Positions 1-6,156 of a stretch of 15,988 nt of DNA are shown piece after piece. Origin of the DNA: Anaerolineales bacterium. Lineage in GTDB: Bacteria; Chloroflexota; Anaerolineae; Anaerolineales; UBA4823. The DNA lies in the NCBI GenBank assembly GCA_020853835.1, contig JADYYC010000340.1, positions 1-15,988 of the forward strand, read 5' to 3'. How positions within the stretch are numbered: position 1 is the stretch's first letter; the number at the start of each line of letters is the position of its first letter. The translations under genes were made by a program, and so were the position numbers. Below the pieces are notes generated by a model. That model saw only the letters and a list, made by a program, of their open reading frames with translations, made no database searches and was not told the DNA's origin.

Positions 1-1
1 A

Positions 2-20
2 CTCAAGAATAGGGGTTGAG
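2..20. repeat. Short inverted repeat after dhaL-like gene
   Basis: CTCAA at 2-6 pairs with TTGAG at 16-20 around a 9-nt loop, just past the stop codon of the leftward DhaL-like gene. It could form a small hairpin in that transcript. There is no T-run visible before the window ends, so calling it a terminator is not justified. Confidence 0.2.
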
Positions 21-22
21 GA

Positions 23-646
23 TCACTCTTTCCAGGCCTTGCTGACCGCCTCGAATAAGACAGCCATTGCAACGGCGCCGGCATCCAATGTGCCTATGCT
101 GCGTTCGCCCGTATAAGCCGCCCGACCACGCTTCGCCAGCATAGGACGGGTGGCTTCGGCTCGCTCACGGGCTACAATCGCAGCCTCATCCAATGCTTCA
201 CTACCCGATTTACCCTCAGCTAAGGCTTTTTCCAGCGCATCTACTGCCGGGACCAAGGCGTCGAGCAGGGTTTTATCCCCCAGGTCGCTGTTGCCCCGCT
301 TTTTGATCCCCTCAATCGCTGAGCGGAACATCGGAATGATATCTTCCTGAGTAACGGTTTCCTTATTGCCCAGCGTCATTCCTGCCCGCAAGAAGGCCGT
401 CCCCCAGATCGTGCCGGAAGCTCCACCCACCGCGCTGATGAAAAGTGAGGATACTTTTTTAAGGAAATTTCCTGGCAGGCTGCGATCGATATTGTCCCAT
501 TCACCCAGTACTTTTTCGAAACCACGGGCAATCGAATATCCAAAATCCCCATCGCCGACGACGCCATCCAGCTCGCTAAAGTACGCCTCGTTTGCCAGCG
601 CTGTGTCTGCAATGGTTTTGATGACAAACTCCACATCTTTGCTCAT
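23..646 (-). CDS. DhaL-type dihydroxyacetone kinase L-subunit family protein
   Basis: 207-residue protein of the DhaL family, the ADP/ATP-binding subunit that phosphorylates dihydroxyacetone or a related ketose held covalently by DhaK. The Mg-nucleotide triad spaced D-x4-D-x-D is present as D27, D32 and D34 (motif GDGDFG at 31-36), matching the spacing of E. coli DhaL D30/D35/D37. The C-terminal GERSIGTLDAGA segment matches the family. A TTG at 676 would add ten residues, but ATG 646 is preferred because AAAGGGAGA lies about 6 nt before it and the length then fits the family. It follows the GntR gene by 26 nt on the same strand and is surely cotranscribed. No DhaK is in the window; it could lie off the left edge. 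Whether the phosphodonor is ATP or a PTS DhaM cannot be told, and the true substrate may be another small ketose. Confidence 0.85.
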   Translation of the reverse strand: MSKDVEFVIKTIADTALANEAYFSELDGVVGDGDFGYSIARGFEKVLGEWDNIDRSLPGNFLKKVSSLFISAVGGASGTIWGTAFLRAGMTLGNKETVTQEDIIPMFRSAIEGIKKRGNSDLGDKTLLDALVPAVDALEKALAEGKSGSEALDEAAIVARERAEATRPMLAKRGRAAYTGERSIGTLDAGAVAMAVLFEAVSKAWKE

Positions 647-672
647 TGGCAATCTCCCTTTTAGTTGGTTTT

Positions 673-1413
673 TCAACGATTGAGCACCACGGTCAGCCGG
701 TAGCGGTCGCCGCGGTTATAGCAATAGGTAAATTCTACAGGTGTACCGTTATCCAGGTACACGGTGCGCTCCTTATATAGTATAGGAAACCCTTCCTCCA
801 CTTCGAGCAGGGCGGCGCATTCCTCATCGGCTTCGCGCGCCTCCAGCCGCTGCACGGCTCGTTTGACGCGGAAACCGTAAGATTCATAAATATCCCACAG
901 ATGTCTGTTTTGAAGATCGTCTTGTAGTAATTGAGGGAATTGCCGATAGGGGATGTATGCATCGTGTACCGTGACGGGAACTCCCGAAATGAACCGCAGC
1001 GTTTTCACCCGGATCACCAGTTCGCCCTCTTCCAGTTTGAGTTCCAGGGCGACCTTACGCTTCGCGGGAAGCACCTCGGCTGCCAGGACGTGCACAGCCA
1101 CCTCCAGCCCTTCCTGGCGGGCGCTCTCGAGGAAGCTGGTCAGACGGGTATGGTCGCGCTCCAGGTGGGGCAGGGCAACGAAGGTACCCACCCCATGCCG
1201 TCGATAGAGCAGCCCCTCATCTATCAGGTCGGCAATCCCCTGCCTGACCGTCATGCGGCTCACGCCGAAGCGGGCCGCCAGCTCATCTTCGGAAGGCAGC
1301 TTCTGACCCGGCACCAGCATCTGGCCGTTGATTTCTTCACGCAGCGTTCTGCGAATCTGGATATAAAGCGGGATGCCTTCCGATTTGTTCAAAATAGTCG
1401 AGTTGCTCATCAT
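673..1413 (-). CDS. GntR-family (HutC/UTRA type) transcriptional regulator
   Basis: 246-residue ligand-responsive repressor-type protein. Residues about 14-80 form the winged helix-turn-helix typical of GntR proteins (PLYIQIRRTLREEI, then LPSEDELAARFGVSRMTVRQ, then the wing RRHGVGTF). Residues about 90-240 are a UTRA effector domain, which in HutC relatives binds small sugars or acids. Two adjacent ATGs (1413 and 1410) are both usable, with GGAAG about 10 nt upstream. It is divergent from the transaldolase-family gene across a 299-bp region that holds four similar 16-bp sites; it very probably binds them and controls both itself and the divergent genes. The effector is unknown, perhaps the sugar or sugar phosphate handled by the transaldolase and DhaL proteins. 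Confidence 0.9.
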   Translation of the reverse strand: MMSNSTILNKSEGIPLYIQIRRTLREEINGQMLVPGQKLPSEDELAARFGVSRMTVRQGIADLIDEGLLYRRHGVGTFVALPHLERDHTRLTSFLESARQEGLEVAVHVLAAEVLPAKRKVALELKLEEGELVIRVKTLRFISGVPVTVHDAYIPYRQFPQLLQDDLQNRHLWDIYESYGFRVKRAVQRLEAREADEECAALLEVEEGFPILYKERTVYLDNGTPVEFTYCYNRGDRYRLTVVLNR

Positions 1414-1462
1414 AGATAGATTTCGCTTCCGTCCTATCGCTCCGGCAAGGTTGCCCGATATA

Positions 1463-1478
1463 AGTTGTATATACGTTT
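1463..1478. promoter_or_regulatory. Operator-like site O1 for GntR regulator
   Basis: AGTTGTATATACGTTT matches the perfectly palindromic site at 1606-1621 at 13 of 16 positions. Its centre is 22 bp from the centre of O2, in the leader of the leftward regulator gene. Binding by the adjacent GntR protein is inferred. Confidence 0.5.
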
Positions 1479-1484
1479 TCGATG

Positions 1485-1500
1485 AGATGTGTAGACGTCT
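1485..1500. promoter_or_regulatory. Operator-like site O2 for GntR regulator
   Basis: AGATGTGTAGACGTCT matches site O3 at 13 of 16 positions. It overlaps a perfect 14-bp palindrome, TGTAGACGTCTACA at 1490-1503, and contains a GTNTAGAC core like that known for GntR-family operators. It abuts the proposed -10 box of the leftward promoter, a repressing position. Confidence 0.6.
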
Positions 1501-1502
1501 AC

Positions 1503-1531
1503 ATACTATACTATTCTGGAAGGCGAGTCAA
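1503..1531 (-). promoter_or_regulatory. Sigma70-type promoter for the leftward regulator-dhaL unit
   Basis: On the - strand, TTGACT (1531-1526) is followed 17 nt later by TAGTAT (1508-1503); TATAGT at 1510-1505 is an alternative -10 at 15 nt. The -10 runs directly into operator O2, so a bound regulator would block it. Confidence 0.5.
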
Positions 1532-1581
1532 GGACTTAAGCTTAAAAATATCGGACAAATCAACTTTTTAAGGTAAACCGC

Positions 1582-1609
1582 TTGACTTTGGGCTTTATTT
1601 TGCTAAGAT
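1582..1609 (+). promoter_or_regulatory. Sigma70-type promoter for the transaldolase-family gene
   Basis: TTGACT at 1582-1587 is followed by 16 nt and TAAGAT at 1604-1609. The -10 overlaps the first bases of operator O3, mirroring the arrangement on the other strand. The -10 is only a 4 of 6 match, so placement is approximate. Confidence 0.45.
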
Positions 1610-1621
1610 GTATATACATCT
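1606..1621. promoter_or_regulatory. Operator-like palindrome O3 for GntR regulator
   Basis: AGATGTATATACATCT is a perfect 16-bp palindrome sitting on the -10/start region of the rightward promoter. It is the best-formed member of the set of four related sites between the divergent genes and serves as the reference for the others. Confidence 0.65.
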
Positions 1622-1627
1622 ATAAAT

Positions 1628-1643
1628 TGTTGTCTAGATGTCA
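1628..1643. promoter_or_regulatory. Operator-like site O4 for GntR regulator
   Basis: TGTTGTCTAGATGTCA matches O3 at 9 of 16 positions, and its reverse strand reads ATCTAGACAAC, close to the general GntR-family operator core. Its centre is exactly 22 bp from that of O3, the same spacing as the O1-O2 pair. Confidence 0.45.
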
Positions 1644-1712
1644 CGGCATAGCTGCCTGCACTGCTGTCGTTTGTCTTCCTCTTACCAAACCGCTCAGAAA
1701 GGCAGGTACCCC

Positions 1713-2924
1713 ATGTCCACTTTCTCGATTTCCCACAAAACTCCTATCGACCGCCTGCTGGAGACTGCTCCCAATCTGGAGATCTGGTGGGATTCATCCC
1801 CCCTGGTTTATCCGACCTGGGCTAATAAATTGCGCGCGCTGACCAGTCAGGCCGACCAAAAAATTCTGGAAGATCAGTTGCGCCGCCTTTACGATCCAGC
1901 TCACACAGAAGCCACTTTGTTCACGGGTGTTACCACCAATCCGCCCCTCTCTTATCAGGCCATTCAGGACGACCCCGCCCGCTGGACGGCCTGGGTGGAT
2001 GATTATGCCCGAGCACACCCAGGCCTGGAGCAGACTCAGATCGCCTGGGAGCTTTATAAAACGATCATCCGCCTGGGAGCCGAGGCCTATATGCCGGTTA
2101 ACGAGCGCACCGGGTACGCCTATGGACACCTCTCTGGTCAGGTGAACCCCTACACCTTCTTCGATGAAGACACCATGGTCGAGCAAGCCCTGGAACTGCA
2201 TGCTCTCAGCCCAAATGTCGCCATCAAGATCCCCGGATCGTACGAAGGTGTTCACGCTATCAGGAGGCTGACCGCCCTGGGCGTACCCACCAACTGTACC
2301 TCCGGTTATACGGTTCCCCAATTCATAGCCGTCGCCGAGGCGGTGCAGGCTGGAATCCAGGAAGCGCGGCGCGCTGGTGTGGACCTGACTGGCTGGCGCT
2401 CGGTGGTCACCTATATGAGCGCGCGCTGGGAGGCGGCGCCGGATTTCGCCGCTCAGGCCAAAGCCGCCGGCGTGGAACTCAGCCCCGAGGAAGTCCGCTG
2501 GGCGGGGGTGGCGATTTTCAAAAACGCCTACCGCATCTTTCGCGAGCGGGCTTATCCTAGCAAGCTGCTCATCTGCTCCTTGCGCATGGGTCCGCTAGTG
2601 GATGGTGTGCTGCGCTGCTGGCACGTGGAGGAGACTGCCGGGTCGGACGCGATCTTCACCCTGCCGCCGCCCTTCCTGACGGAGTTGTTCACGCAGGGCA
2701 GCCACCTGGAGTTCACTTCTCGCATCTGGGAGCCCATCCCCGCCGATGTGATGGCAAAGCTTCGCAAGGTGCCTTACTTCAACGCGGCTCACGAGCCAGA
2801 TGGAATTCAACCTCCAGACTTCAATCGTATCCAGTCTTTGCTGCTAACCCAGCAAGAATTCTGCGGCGCCATGGACAAGATCATCGCTTTCACCGGTCAG
2901 GCGATGCAAGTCGCGCCAGTATAG
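1713..2924 (+). CDS. Transaldolase-family protein
   Basis: 403-residue aldolase of the transaldolase family, which transfers or cleaves a dihydroxyacetone unit through a lysine Schiff base. Family signatures appear in order: WWDSS with D27, TGVTTNPPLS (71-80) with N76, GQVNPYTFF (142-150), IKIPGSYEGVHAI (171-183) with the expected Schiff-base lysine K172, and VPTNCTSGYTVPQ (191-203). It is longer than common transaldolases, with about 100 extra C-terminal residues. The reading frame opens at 1638, but ATG 1713 is chosen because GAAAGGCAGG precedes it and the longer N-terminus looks non-native and overlaps operator O4. The gene sits opposite a GntR regulator and a DhaL protein, suggesting use of dihydroxyacetone or a ketose phosphate. 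It may be a fructose-6-phosphate-aldolase-like or sugar-specific variant rather than the housekeeping enzyme. Confidence 0.85.
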   Translation: MSTFSISHKTPIDRLLETAPNLEIWWDSSPLVYPTWANKLRALTSQADQKILEDQLRRLYDPAHTEATLFTGVTTNPPLSYQAIQDDPARWTAWVDDYARAHPGLEQTQIAWELYKTIIRLGAEAYMPVNERTGYAYGHLSGQVNPYTFFDEDTMVEQALELHALSPNVAIKIPGSYEGVHAIRRLTALGVPTNCTSGYTVPQFIAVAEAVQAGIQEARRAGVDLTGWRSVVTYMSARWEAAPDFAAQAKAAGVELSPEEVRWAGVAIFKNAYRIFRERAYPSKLLICSLRMGPLVDGVLRCWHVEETAGSDAIFTLPPPFLTELFTQGSHLEFTSRIWEPIPADVMAKLRKVPYFNAAHEPDGIQPPDFNRIQSLLLTQQEFCGAMDKIIAFTGQAMQVAPV

Positions 2925-2930
2925 ACGTAT
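2915..2930. promoter_or_regulatory. Possible extra GntR operator-like site
   Basis: GCCAGTATAGACGTAT spans the stop of the transaldolase-family gene. Its core GTATAGACGT matches GTGTAGACGT of O2 at 9 of 10 positions. It is partly coding sequence and may be coincidence. Confidence 0.2.
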
Positions 2931-2961
2931 AGGTATAAAGAATAACGATCCATCTACGGCG

Positions 2962-3007
2962 CCGGTCTATTGACGAAAACCTGCCACAAACCTACAATAT
3001 AGACCGG
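2962..3007 (+). promoter_or_regulatory. Intergenic inverted repeat covering the start region of the 87-residue gene
   Basis: CCGGTCTAT (2962-2970) pairs perfectly with ATAGACCGG (2999-3007) over a 28-nt loop; TG and CA just inside can add two pairs if an AT bulge is allowed. The right arm runs into GGAG (3006-3009), the presumed ribosome-binding site of the gene starting at 3019, so folding could mask translation. No T-run follows, so it is not a normal terminator. Confidence 0.4.
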
Positions 3008-3018
3008 AGTAAACCGAA

Positions 3019-3282
3019 ATGATCGAGATCTATACCGCCCCCGATTACACCGGCGGCCTCGACCTGGAAACCGAGCTGCGCGAATTGGGCTTGGAGTACA
3101 GGCTGCTCACCTCGCCGCCTGGTGAACCGGCGGAGGTCGCCATCCGCAATGGCGTGCGCCTGGTGGCCGGGCAGGCTGCCGTCGCTGATTACCTGGCTGA
3201 GCTGCGTTACACTGTGGAGAACTGGAACTGGTTCGCCAGCGACTCCTGCTATATCGACGACAGCGGTGAAGACTGCGGCTAG
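3019..3282 (+). CDS. Small hypothetical protein, possibly thioredoxin-fold-like
   Basis: 87-residue acidic protein that I do not recognise. It starts at ATG 3019 with CGGAG 9 nt upstream and lies 94 nt after the transaldolase-family gene, so it is likely in the same transcript. The N-terminus MIEIYTAPDYTGG followed by an acidic helix and LEYRLL resembles the beta-alpha-beta start of glutaredoxin or NrdH proteins, but the redox CxxC position reads DYTG. Residues 45-63 (NGVRLVAGQAAVADYLAEL) resemble the later part of that fold. The tail is Trp- and Asp-rich with two cysteines (C77 and C86). No signal peptide or membrane segment is seen. Its coding quality is supported by start-site signals and GC-rich codon use like its neighbours; function is unknown. 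Confidence 0.6.
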   Translation: MIEIYTAPDYTGGLDLETELRELGLEYRLLTSPPGEPAEVAIRNGVRLVAGQAAVADYLAELRYTVENWNWFASDSCYIDDSGEDCG

Positions 3283-3442
3283 GCGATATATTCGTTGGGG
3301 GTTTGTCTCATCAATAGGTTGTCTTTACGCAAAAGGCTTGCCCATGAGCATGCAGTGGATATTCTTATCAGCATGCACGAAGCGGCGGTAAGTACCAGCT
3401 ACCTGTTTACCTAAGGAATCTCCACCAGTTAGGGCTCTCTAA

Positions 3443-3459
3443 CCCTCCCAAAGGGAGGG
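3443..3459. repeat. Perfect 7-bp hairpin, GC-rich
   Basis: CCCTCCC at 3443-3449 and GGGAGGG at 3453-3459 are separated by AAA. It may help end transcription of the upstream unit, but it is followed by GGATGCGC, not by a T-run. Confidence 0.35.
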
Positions 3460-3545
3460 GGATGCGCAAGATGGTGTAAAGATCAAACCCAGGCAGCGAC
3501 GAAAAACGAAGATTCTTCGCCGCCCTCCAATTATAAGAGAAAATA

Positions 3546-3577
3546 AACTGTTCCAGACGGCAATCAATCTGGCAGTT
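3546..3577. repeat. Bulged inverted repeat upstream of the DeoR promoter
   Basis: AACTG (3546-3550), a TT bulge and CCAGA (3553-3557) pair with TCTGG (3568-3572) and CAGTT (3573-3577) over a 10-nt loop. It lies about 45 bp before the -35 box of the operon promoter. Its role is unknown. Confidence 0.35.
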
Positions 3578-3607
3578 AAGTCATACCTCAAGACAGGAAG
3601 AAACTCA

Positions 3608-3623
3608 TATAATATTTATTATA
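3608..3623. promoter_or_regulatory. AT-rich palindrome overlapping the -35 box
   Basis: TATAATA (3608-3614) and TATTATA (3617-3623) form perfect 7-bp arms around TT, ending inside the -35 element at 3622-3627. It could be an operator or an UP-like element. Confidence 0.3.
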
Positions 3624-3650
3624 GACAATCGAACACTTTCTTTGTATAAT
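3622..3650 (+). promoter_or_regulatory. Sigma70-type promoter for the DeoR-transporter operon
   Basis: TAGACA (3622-3627) is separated by exactly 17 nt from a perfect TATAAT (3645-3650). It lies 63 bp before the DeoR start. Copies of TCGAAC at 3629-3634 and 3651-3656, 22 bp apart, flank the -10, and AGACAA/TTGTCT elements occur at 3623-3628, 3672-3677 and 3691-3696; these are candidate sites for autoregulation by the DeoR protein. Confidence 0.65.
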
Positions 3651-3712
3651 TCGAACGCATTTCTCATCAAATTGTCTCTCATTTTCATTCAGACAAGTAA
3701 AAAGTATTCTCT

Positions 3713-4492
3713 ATGGCTTCCTCGATGACGCCCATCGAACGGCGAAAACAAATACTCGACTTGATTGAGAAACAAAGCTCGATTTCAGTCTTCGAGTTAT
3801 GTCGGCTTTTGGGTGTGTCTGAGATGACAATCCGGCGTGATTTGCGCTCGCTCTCGAACGCGGGCCTGCTCGAACGGGTTTACGGCGGGGCGCTCCTGCG
3901 GCGTGGGCGCAGTTACGAGCCGCCTTTCCTCACCCGGATGGCTGAAAATATCGAAAAAAAACAAACCATCGCTCGGCGCGCGGCAGCCCTCGTAGTTGAC
4001 GGCGACAGCATTGCGCTGGATATCGGCACGACCACCCTCGAGCTAGCGAAGCGCCTCCGCAGCGCCTCCAACCTCACCGTGATCACCGCCAGTATTCACA
4101 TCGCGAACGTCTTGAACGAAACAACCGGTTTGCGGTTGATCGTCACTGGCGGCATCGTGCGCAACCAGGAGCAGTCGCTGATCGGTCACATCGCCGAACG
4201 AACCTTTGCGGATTTTCATGTAGACAAGGCTTTTGTTGGCGTTGGCGGCATCAATCTTAAAAACGGCCTGACAGAATACAACGTTGAAGACACGCTCGTG
4301 AAGCGCGCCATGATCGACAACGCTGATCAGGTGATCGTTGTGGCTGACAGCAGCAAGCTAGGTAAGAGCTGTTTTGTCACCATCGCTCCGCTATCAGCGG
4401 TGGATATCCTCGTGACAGACCCCGATATCCCGGCAGAGATCCATGAACAATTGACCGAAGAAGGTGTTCAGGTCCTTATTGCCTCACCCTGA
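3713..4492 (+). CDS. DeoR-family transcriptional regulator
   Basis: 259-residue sugar-operon regulator. Residues about 8-60 form the DeoR helix-turn-helix (IERRKQILDLIEKQSSIS, GVSEMTIRRDLRSL, then the YGGA turn at 57-60). Residues about 75-235 are the DeoR C-terminal sensor domain, related to ribose-5-phosphate isomerase-like folds, with the DIGTTT phosphosugar-binding loop at 103-108. ATG 3713 has no strong ribosome-binding site; ATG 3725, four residues later, is an alternative start. It is the first gene of the transporter operon, 103 bp ahead of the binding-protein gene, and probably represses that operon until a phosphorylated intermediate, possibly the product of the FGGY kinase, accumulates. 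The inducer is inferred, not seen. Confidence 0.9.
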   Translation: MASSMTPIERRKQILDLIEKQSSISVFELCRLLGVSEMTIRRDLRSLSNAGLLERVYGGALLRRGRSYEPPFLTRMAENIEKKQTIARRAAALVVDGDSIALDIGTTTLELAKRLRSASNLTVITASIHIANVLNETTGLRLIVTGGIVRNQEQSLIGHIAERTFADFHVDKAFVGVGGINLKNGLTEYNVEDTLVKRAMIDNADQVIVVADSSKLGKSCFVTIAPLSAVDILVTDPDIPAEIHEQLTEEGVQVLIASP

Positions 4493-4595
4493 TGAGTCAG
4501 TCGATGAAAGGAGGTCGATCTTTCGACAAAATCGTACATTGATCGTTATTGCGCATAATCTGTTACAACCATTCAAAATATTTCAAGGAGTGAAA

Positions 4596-6134
4596 ATGAA
4601 TAAGAGATCTTTCCAGTTTCTATTGGCCCTGATGGTCATGGCTTCGATGTTACTCGCAGCCTGCGCCCCGGCAGCTACCCCTGCTCCGGTTAAAACTGAA
4701 GCCCCAGTTGTCACGGAAGCCCCGGCTAAAACCGAAGCTCCAGTCGTGACGGAAGCGCCGGTTGTCACTGAGGCGCCGGCTGCCCCAGAAGTTACGGAAG
4801 CCCCGGTTGCTCCTGAAGAACCAGCCGCCCCGGAATTCAACTGGCGCCAGTTCGAAGGCCAGAAGATCACCGTCTTCCTGTCCGAGACCCCTATGGCTGT
4901 AGCCATCCGCTCGAACCTGCAAGACTTCATCGACAAAACCGGGATTGACGTCGAGTATCTGGTGGTAGCCGAAAACGAGTATTGGAACAAGCTCACCATC
5001 GACCTTTCGAGCGGCGCCGGTCAGTTCAACGTCTTCATGAGCGGCCCAACGCTCAACTGGGGTTATGCCGCGGCCGATCAAATCCAGCCGCTGGATCCCT
5101 ACATGGCAGACCCGACTATCACCCCCGCTGACTGGGACGAGTCCGACTTCTACCCTTGGGCGCTGGACTCCAACCGCTGGGACATGACCCCTGGCCCGGT
5201 CGGCCTGGGTAAAGGTTCTCTCTGGGCCATGCCTGTCAACGCCGTCAACAACCTGGTGACCTATCGCAAAGATGTCTTCGAGCAGTTGGGTTTGACGGTT
5301 CCCGATACCTGGGATGAGTGGGCCGAGACCGCACGCGCCATCAAAGAAAAGACCGGCGGCGAGTTCGAAGGCAAACCCTTCTACTCCGTGGCTCAGCGCG
5401 GCGCTTTGGACACCACAACTCTGTCGGGCCCGTTCTATTCCGGCCTGTTCTCATACGGCGGACGCGACTTCCACGACGATCTTTCCCCGGCAATTAATGA
5501 CCCGCAGTCGGTGGCTTTCCAGACCCTCTACATGGATACCATCAAAGAAACCGGCTCGCCCGAGTGGCCAAACATGATGTGGTTCGACGTCCAACAGGGC
5601 TTCACCAGCGGACAGTTTGCCATGGTGTTCGACGTGGGCGACTTCGTTCCCACCTTTGAAGGCGAAGGCAGCGCGGTTGCTGGCAAGCTCGGCTACGCCC
5701 GCCCCCCCGCCGGCCCGGATGGCAAGCGCTACTCCAGCGCCTGGACCTGGGGCTTCAGCATGAACTCCAAGACCACCGGCGACCAGGCTAAGGCCTCCTG
5801 GCTGTTCATCGCCTGGGCTTCCAGCGCCGACAGCATGGTCTCCTTTGCCAAGACAGGCTCGTGGCCGACCCGCGTCAGCGTTTGGAACAGCCCCGAAGTA
5901 ACTGAGTTTGCCAACCAGTTCGGCAATGGTGAGTTCCGCGCGGTCTTCGACAAGGTGCTGGCCGAGGATGTTGCCTGGCTGGTAGCGCCCATGACCGAGG
6001 CATCCGCGGTTGAACAACCCTGGGTTAAAGCCCTGCAGGACTACTTCTACGGCAAAGGCTCGATGCAGCAACTTATGGATCAAGTTGCTGAGGAAATGAC
6101 CCAGATCTTGAAAGACTCTGGCACGCTGCAATAG
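4596..6134 (+). CDS. ABC sugar transporter solute-binding lipoprotein
   Basis: 512-residue extracellular solute-binding protein of the family-1 (CUT1) type that delivers substrate to the two permeases downstream. The signal peptide ends in the lipobox LLAAC with the lipidated C23. Residues 24 to about 75 are a low-complexity Pro/Ala/Glu linker with six TEAP units, then the binding domain begins near EGQKITVFLSE. ATG 4596 is chosen over the longer open frame from 4464 because AAGGAG lies 5 nt upstream and the signal peptide starts there. Many aromatic residues (for example in the ALDSNRWDM and SAWTWGFSM stretches) fit a sugar or polyol ligand. An 85-bp gap with a strong hairpin follows before the permease gene. 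Ligand unknown. Confidence 0.9.
   Translation: MNKRSFQFLLALMVMASMLLAACAPAATPAPVKTEAPVVTEAPAKTEAPVVTEAPVVTEAPAAPEVTEAPVAPEEPAAPEFNWRQFEGQKITVFLSETPMAVAIRSNLQDFIDKTGIDVEYLVVAENEYWNKLTIDLSSGAGQFNVFMSGPTLNWGYAAADQIQPLDPYMADPTITPADWDESDFYPWALDSNRWDMTPGPVGLGKGSLWAMPVNAVNNLVTYRKDVFEQLGLTVPDTWDEWAETARAIKEKTGGEFEGKPFYSVAQRGALDTTTLSGPFYSGLFSYGGRDFHDDLSPAINDPQSVAFQTLYMDTIKETGSPEWPNMMWFDVQQGFTSGQFAMVFDVGDFVPTFEGEGSAVAGKLGYARPPAGPDGKRYSSAWTWGFSMNSKTTGDQAKASWLFIAWASSADSMVSFAKTGSWPTRVSVWNSPEVTEFANQFGNGEFRAVFDKVLAEDVAWLVAPMTEASAVEQPWVKALQDYFYGKGSMQQLMDQVAEEMTQILKDSGTLQ
4665..4833 (+). repeat. In-gene repeat coding the TEAP linker
   Basis: Degenerate in-frame repeats such as GAAGCCCC(A/G)GTTGTCAC encode six TEAP units of the lipoprotein's spacer between the membrane anchor and the binding domain. 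Synonymous codon changes between units indicate old, selected protein repeats rather than a recent DNA expansion. Confidence 0.6.
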
Positions 6135-6156
6135 GGTCCCCCATAAATTTGGTAAT

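Larger units (their letters stand above)
3283..3607. other. Gene-free stretch with several inverted repeats
   Basis: No credible gene is seen between the small gene and the DeoR promoter. It holds two copies of AGCATGCA (3347-3354 and 3370-3377), a 7-bp stem CCCTCCC/GGGAGGG with AAA loop (3443-3459), an odd palindrome around CGAAGATTCTTCG (3507-3519), and a bulged 10-bp stem at 3546-3577. None has the T-run of a clear intrinsic terminator. Confidence 0.5.

Noticed and set aside
1638..1712. N-terminal extension of the transaldolase-family gene from ATG 1638
   Set aside because: It overlaps operator O4, has a Cys/Ser-rich non-family sequence, and ATG 1713 has the better ribosome-binding site.
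3347..3377. Two AGCATGCA copies as a CRISPR-like or attachment-site repeat
   Set aside because: Only two 8-bp copies 23 bp apart; far too little for an array or att site.
3122..3391. 89-codon frame overlapping the small 87-residue gene
   Set aside because: Trp/Arg/Ser-rich translation in an alternative frame of the 3019 gene, with no good start site.
4464..4595. Longer start of the binding protein from 4464, overlapping the DeoR gene
   Set aside because: It would bury the signal peptide and lipobox 44 residues inside; AAGGAG plus ATG 4596 fits a lipoprotein.
4501..4595. Separate promoter ahead of the binding-protein gene (TTGATC 4539 and CATAAT 4554)
   Set aside because: The two boxes are only 9 nt apart, and no other acceptable pairing was seen.
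4583..5081. Reverse-strand open frames opposite the lipoprotein linker, with Gly/Ser- or Phe/Arg-rich repeats
   Set aside because: They are complements of the TEAP-coding repeats and have no start signals of their own.
5451..6131. 226-codon reverse-strand frame under the binding-protein gene
   Set aside because: Composition is that of a shadow frame in GC-rich coding DNA; no recognisable domain and it lies wholly inside a well-supported gene.
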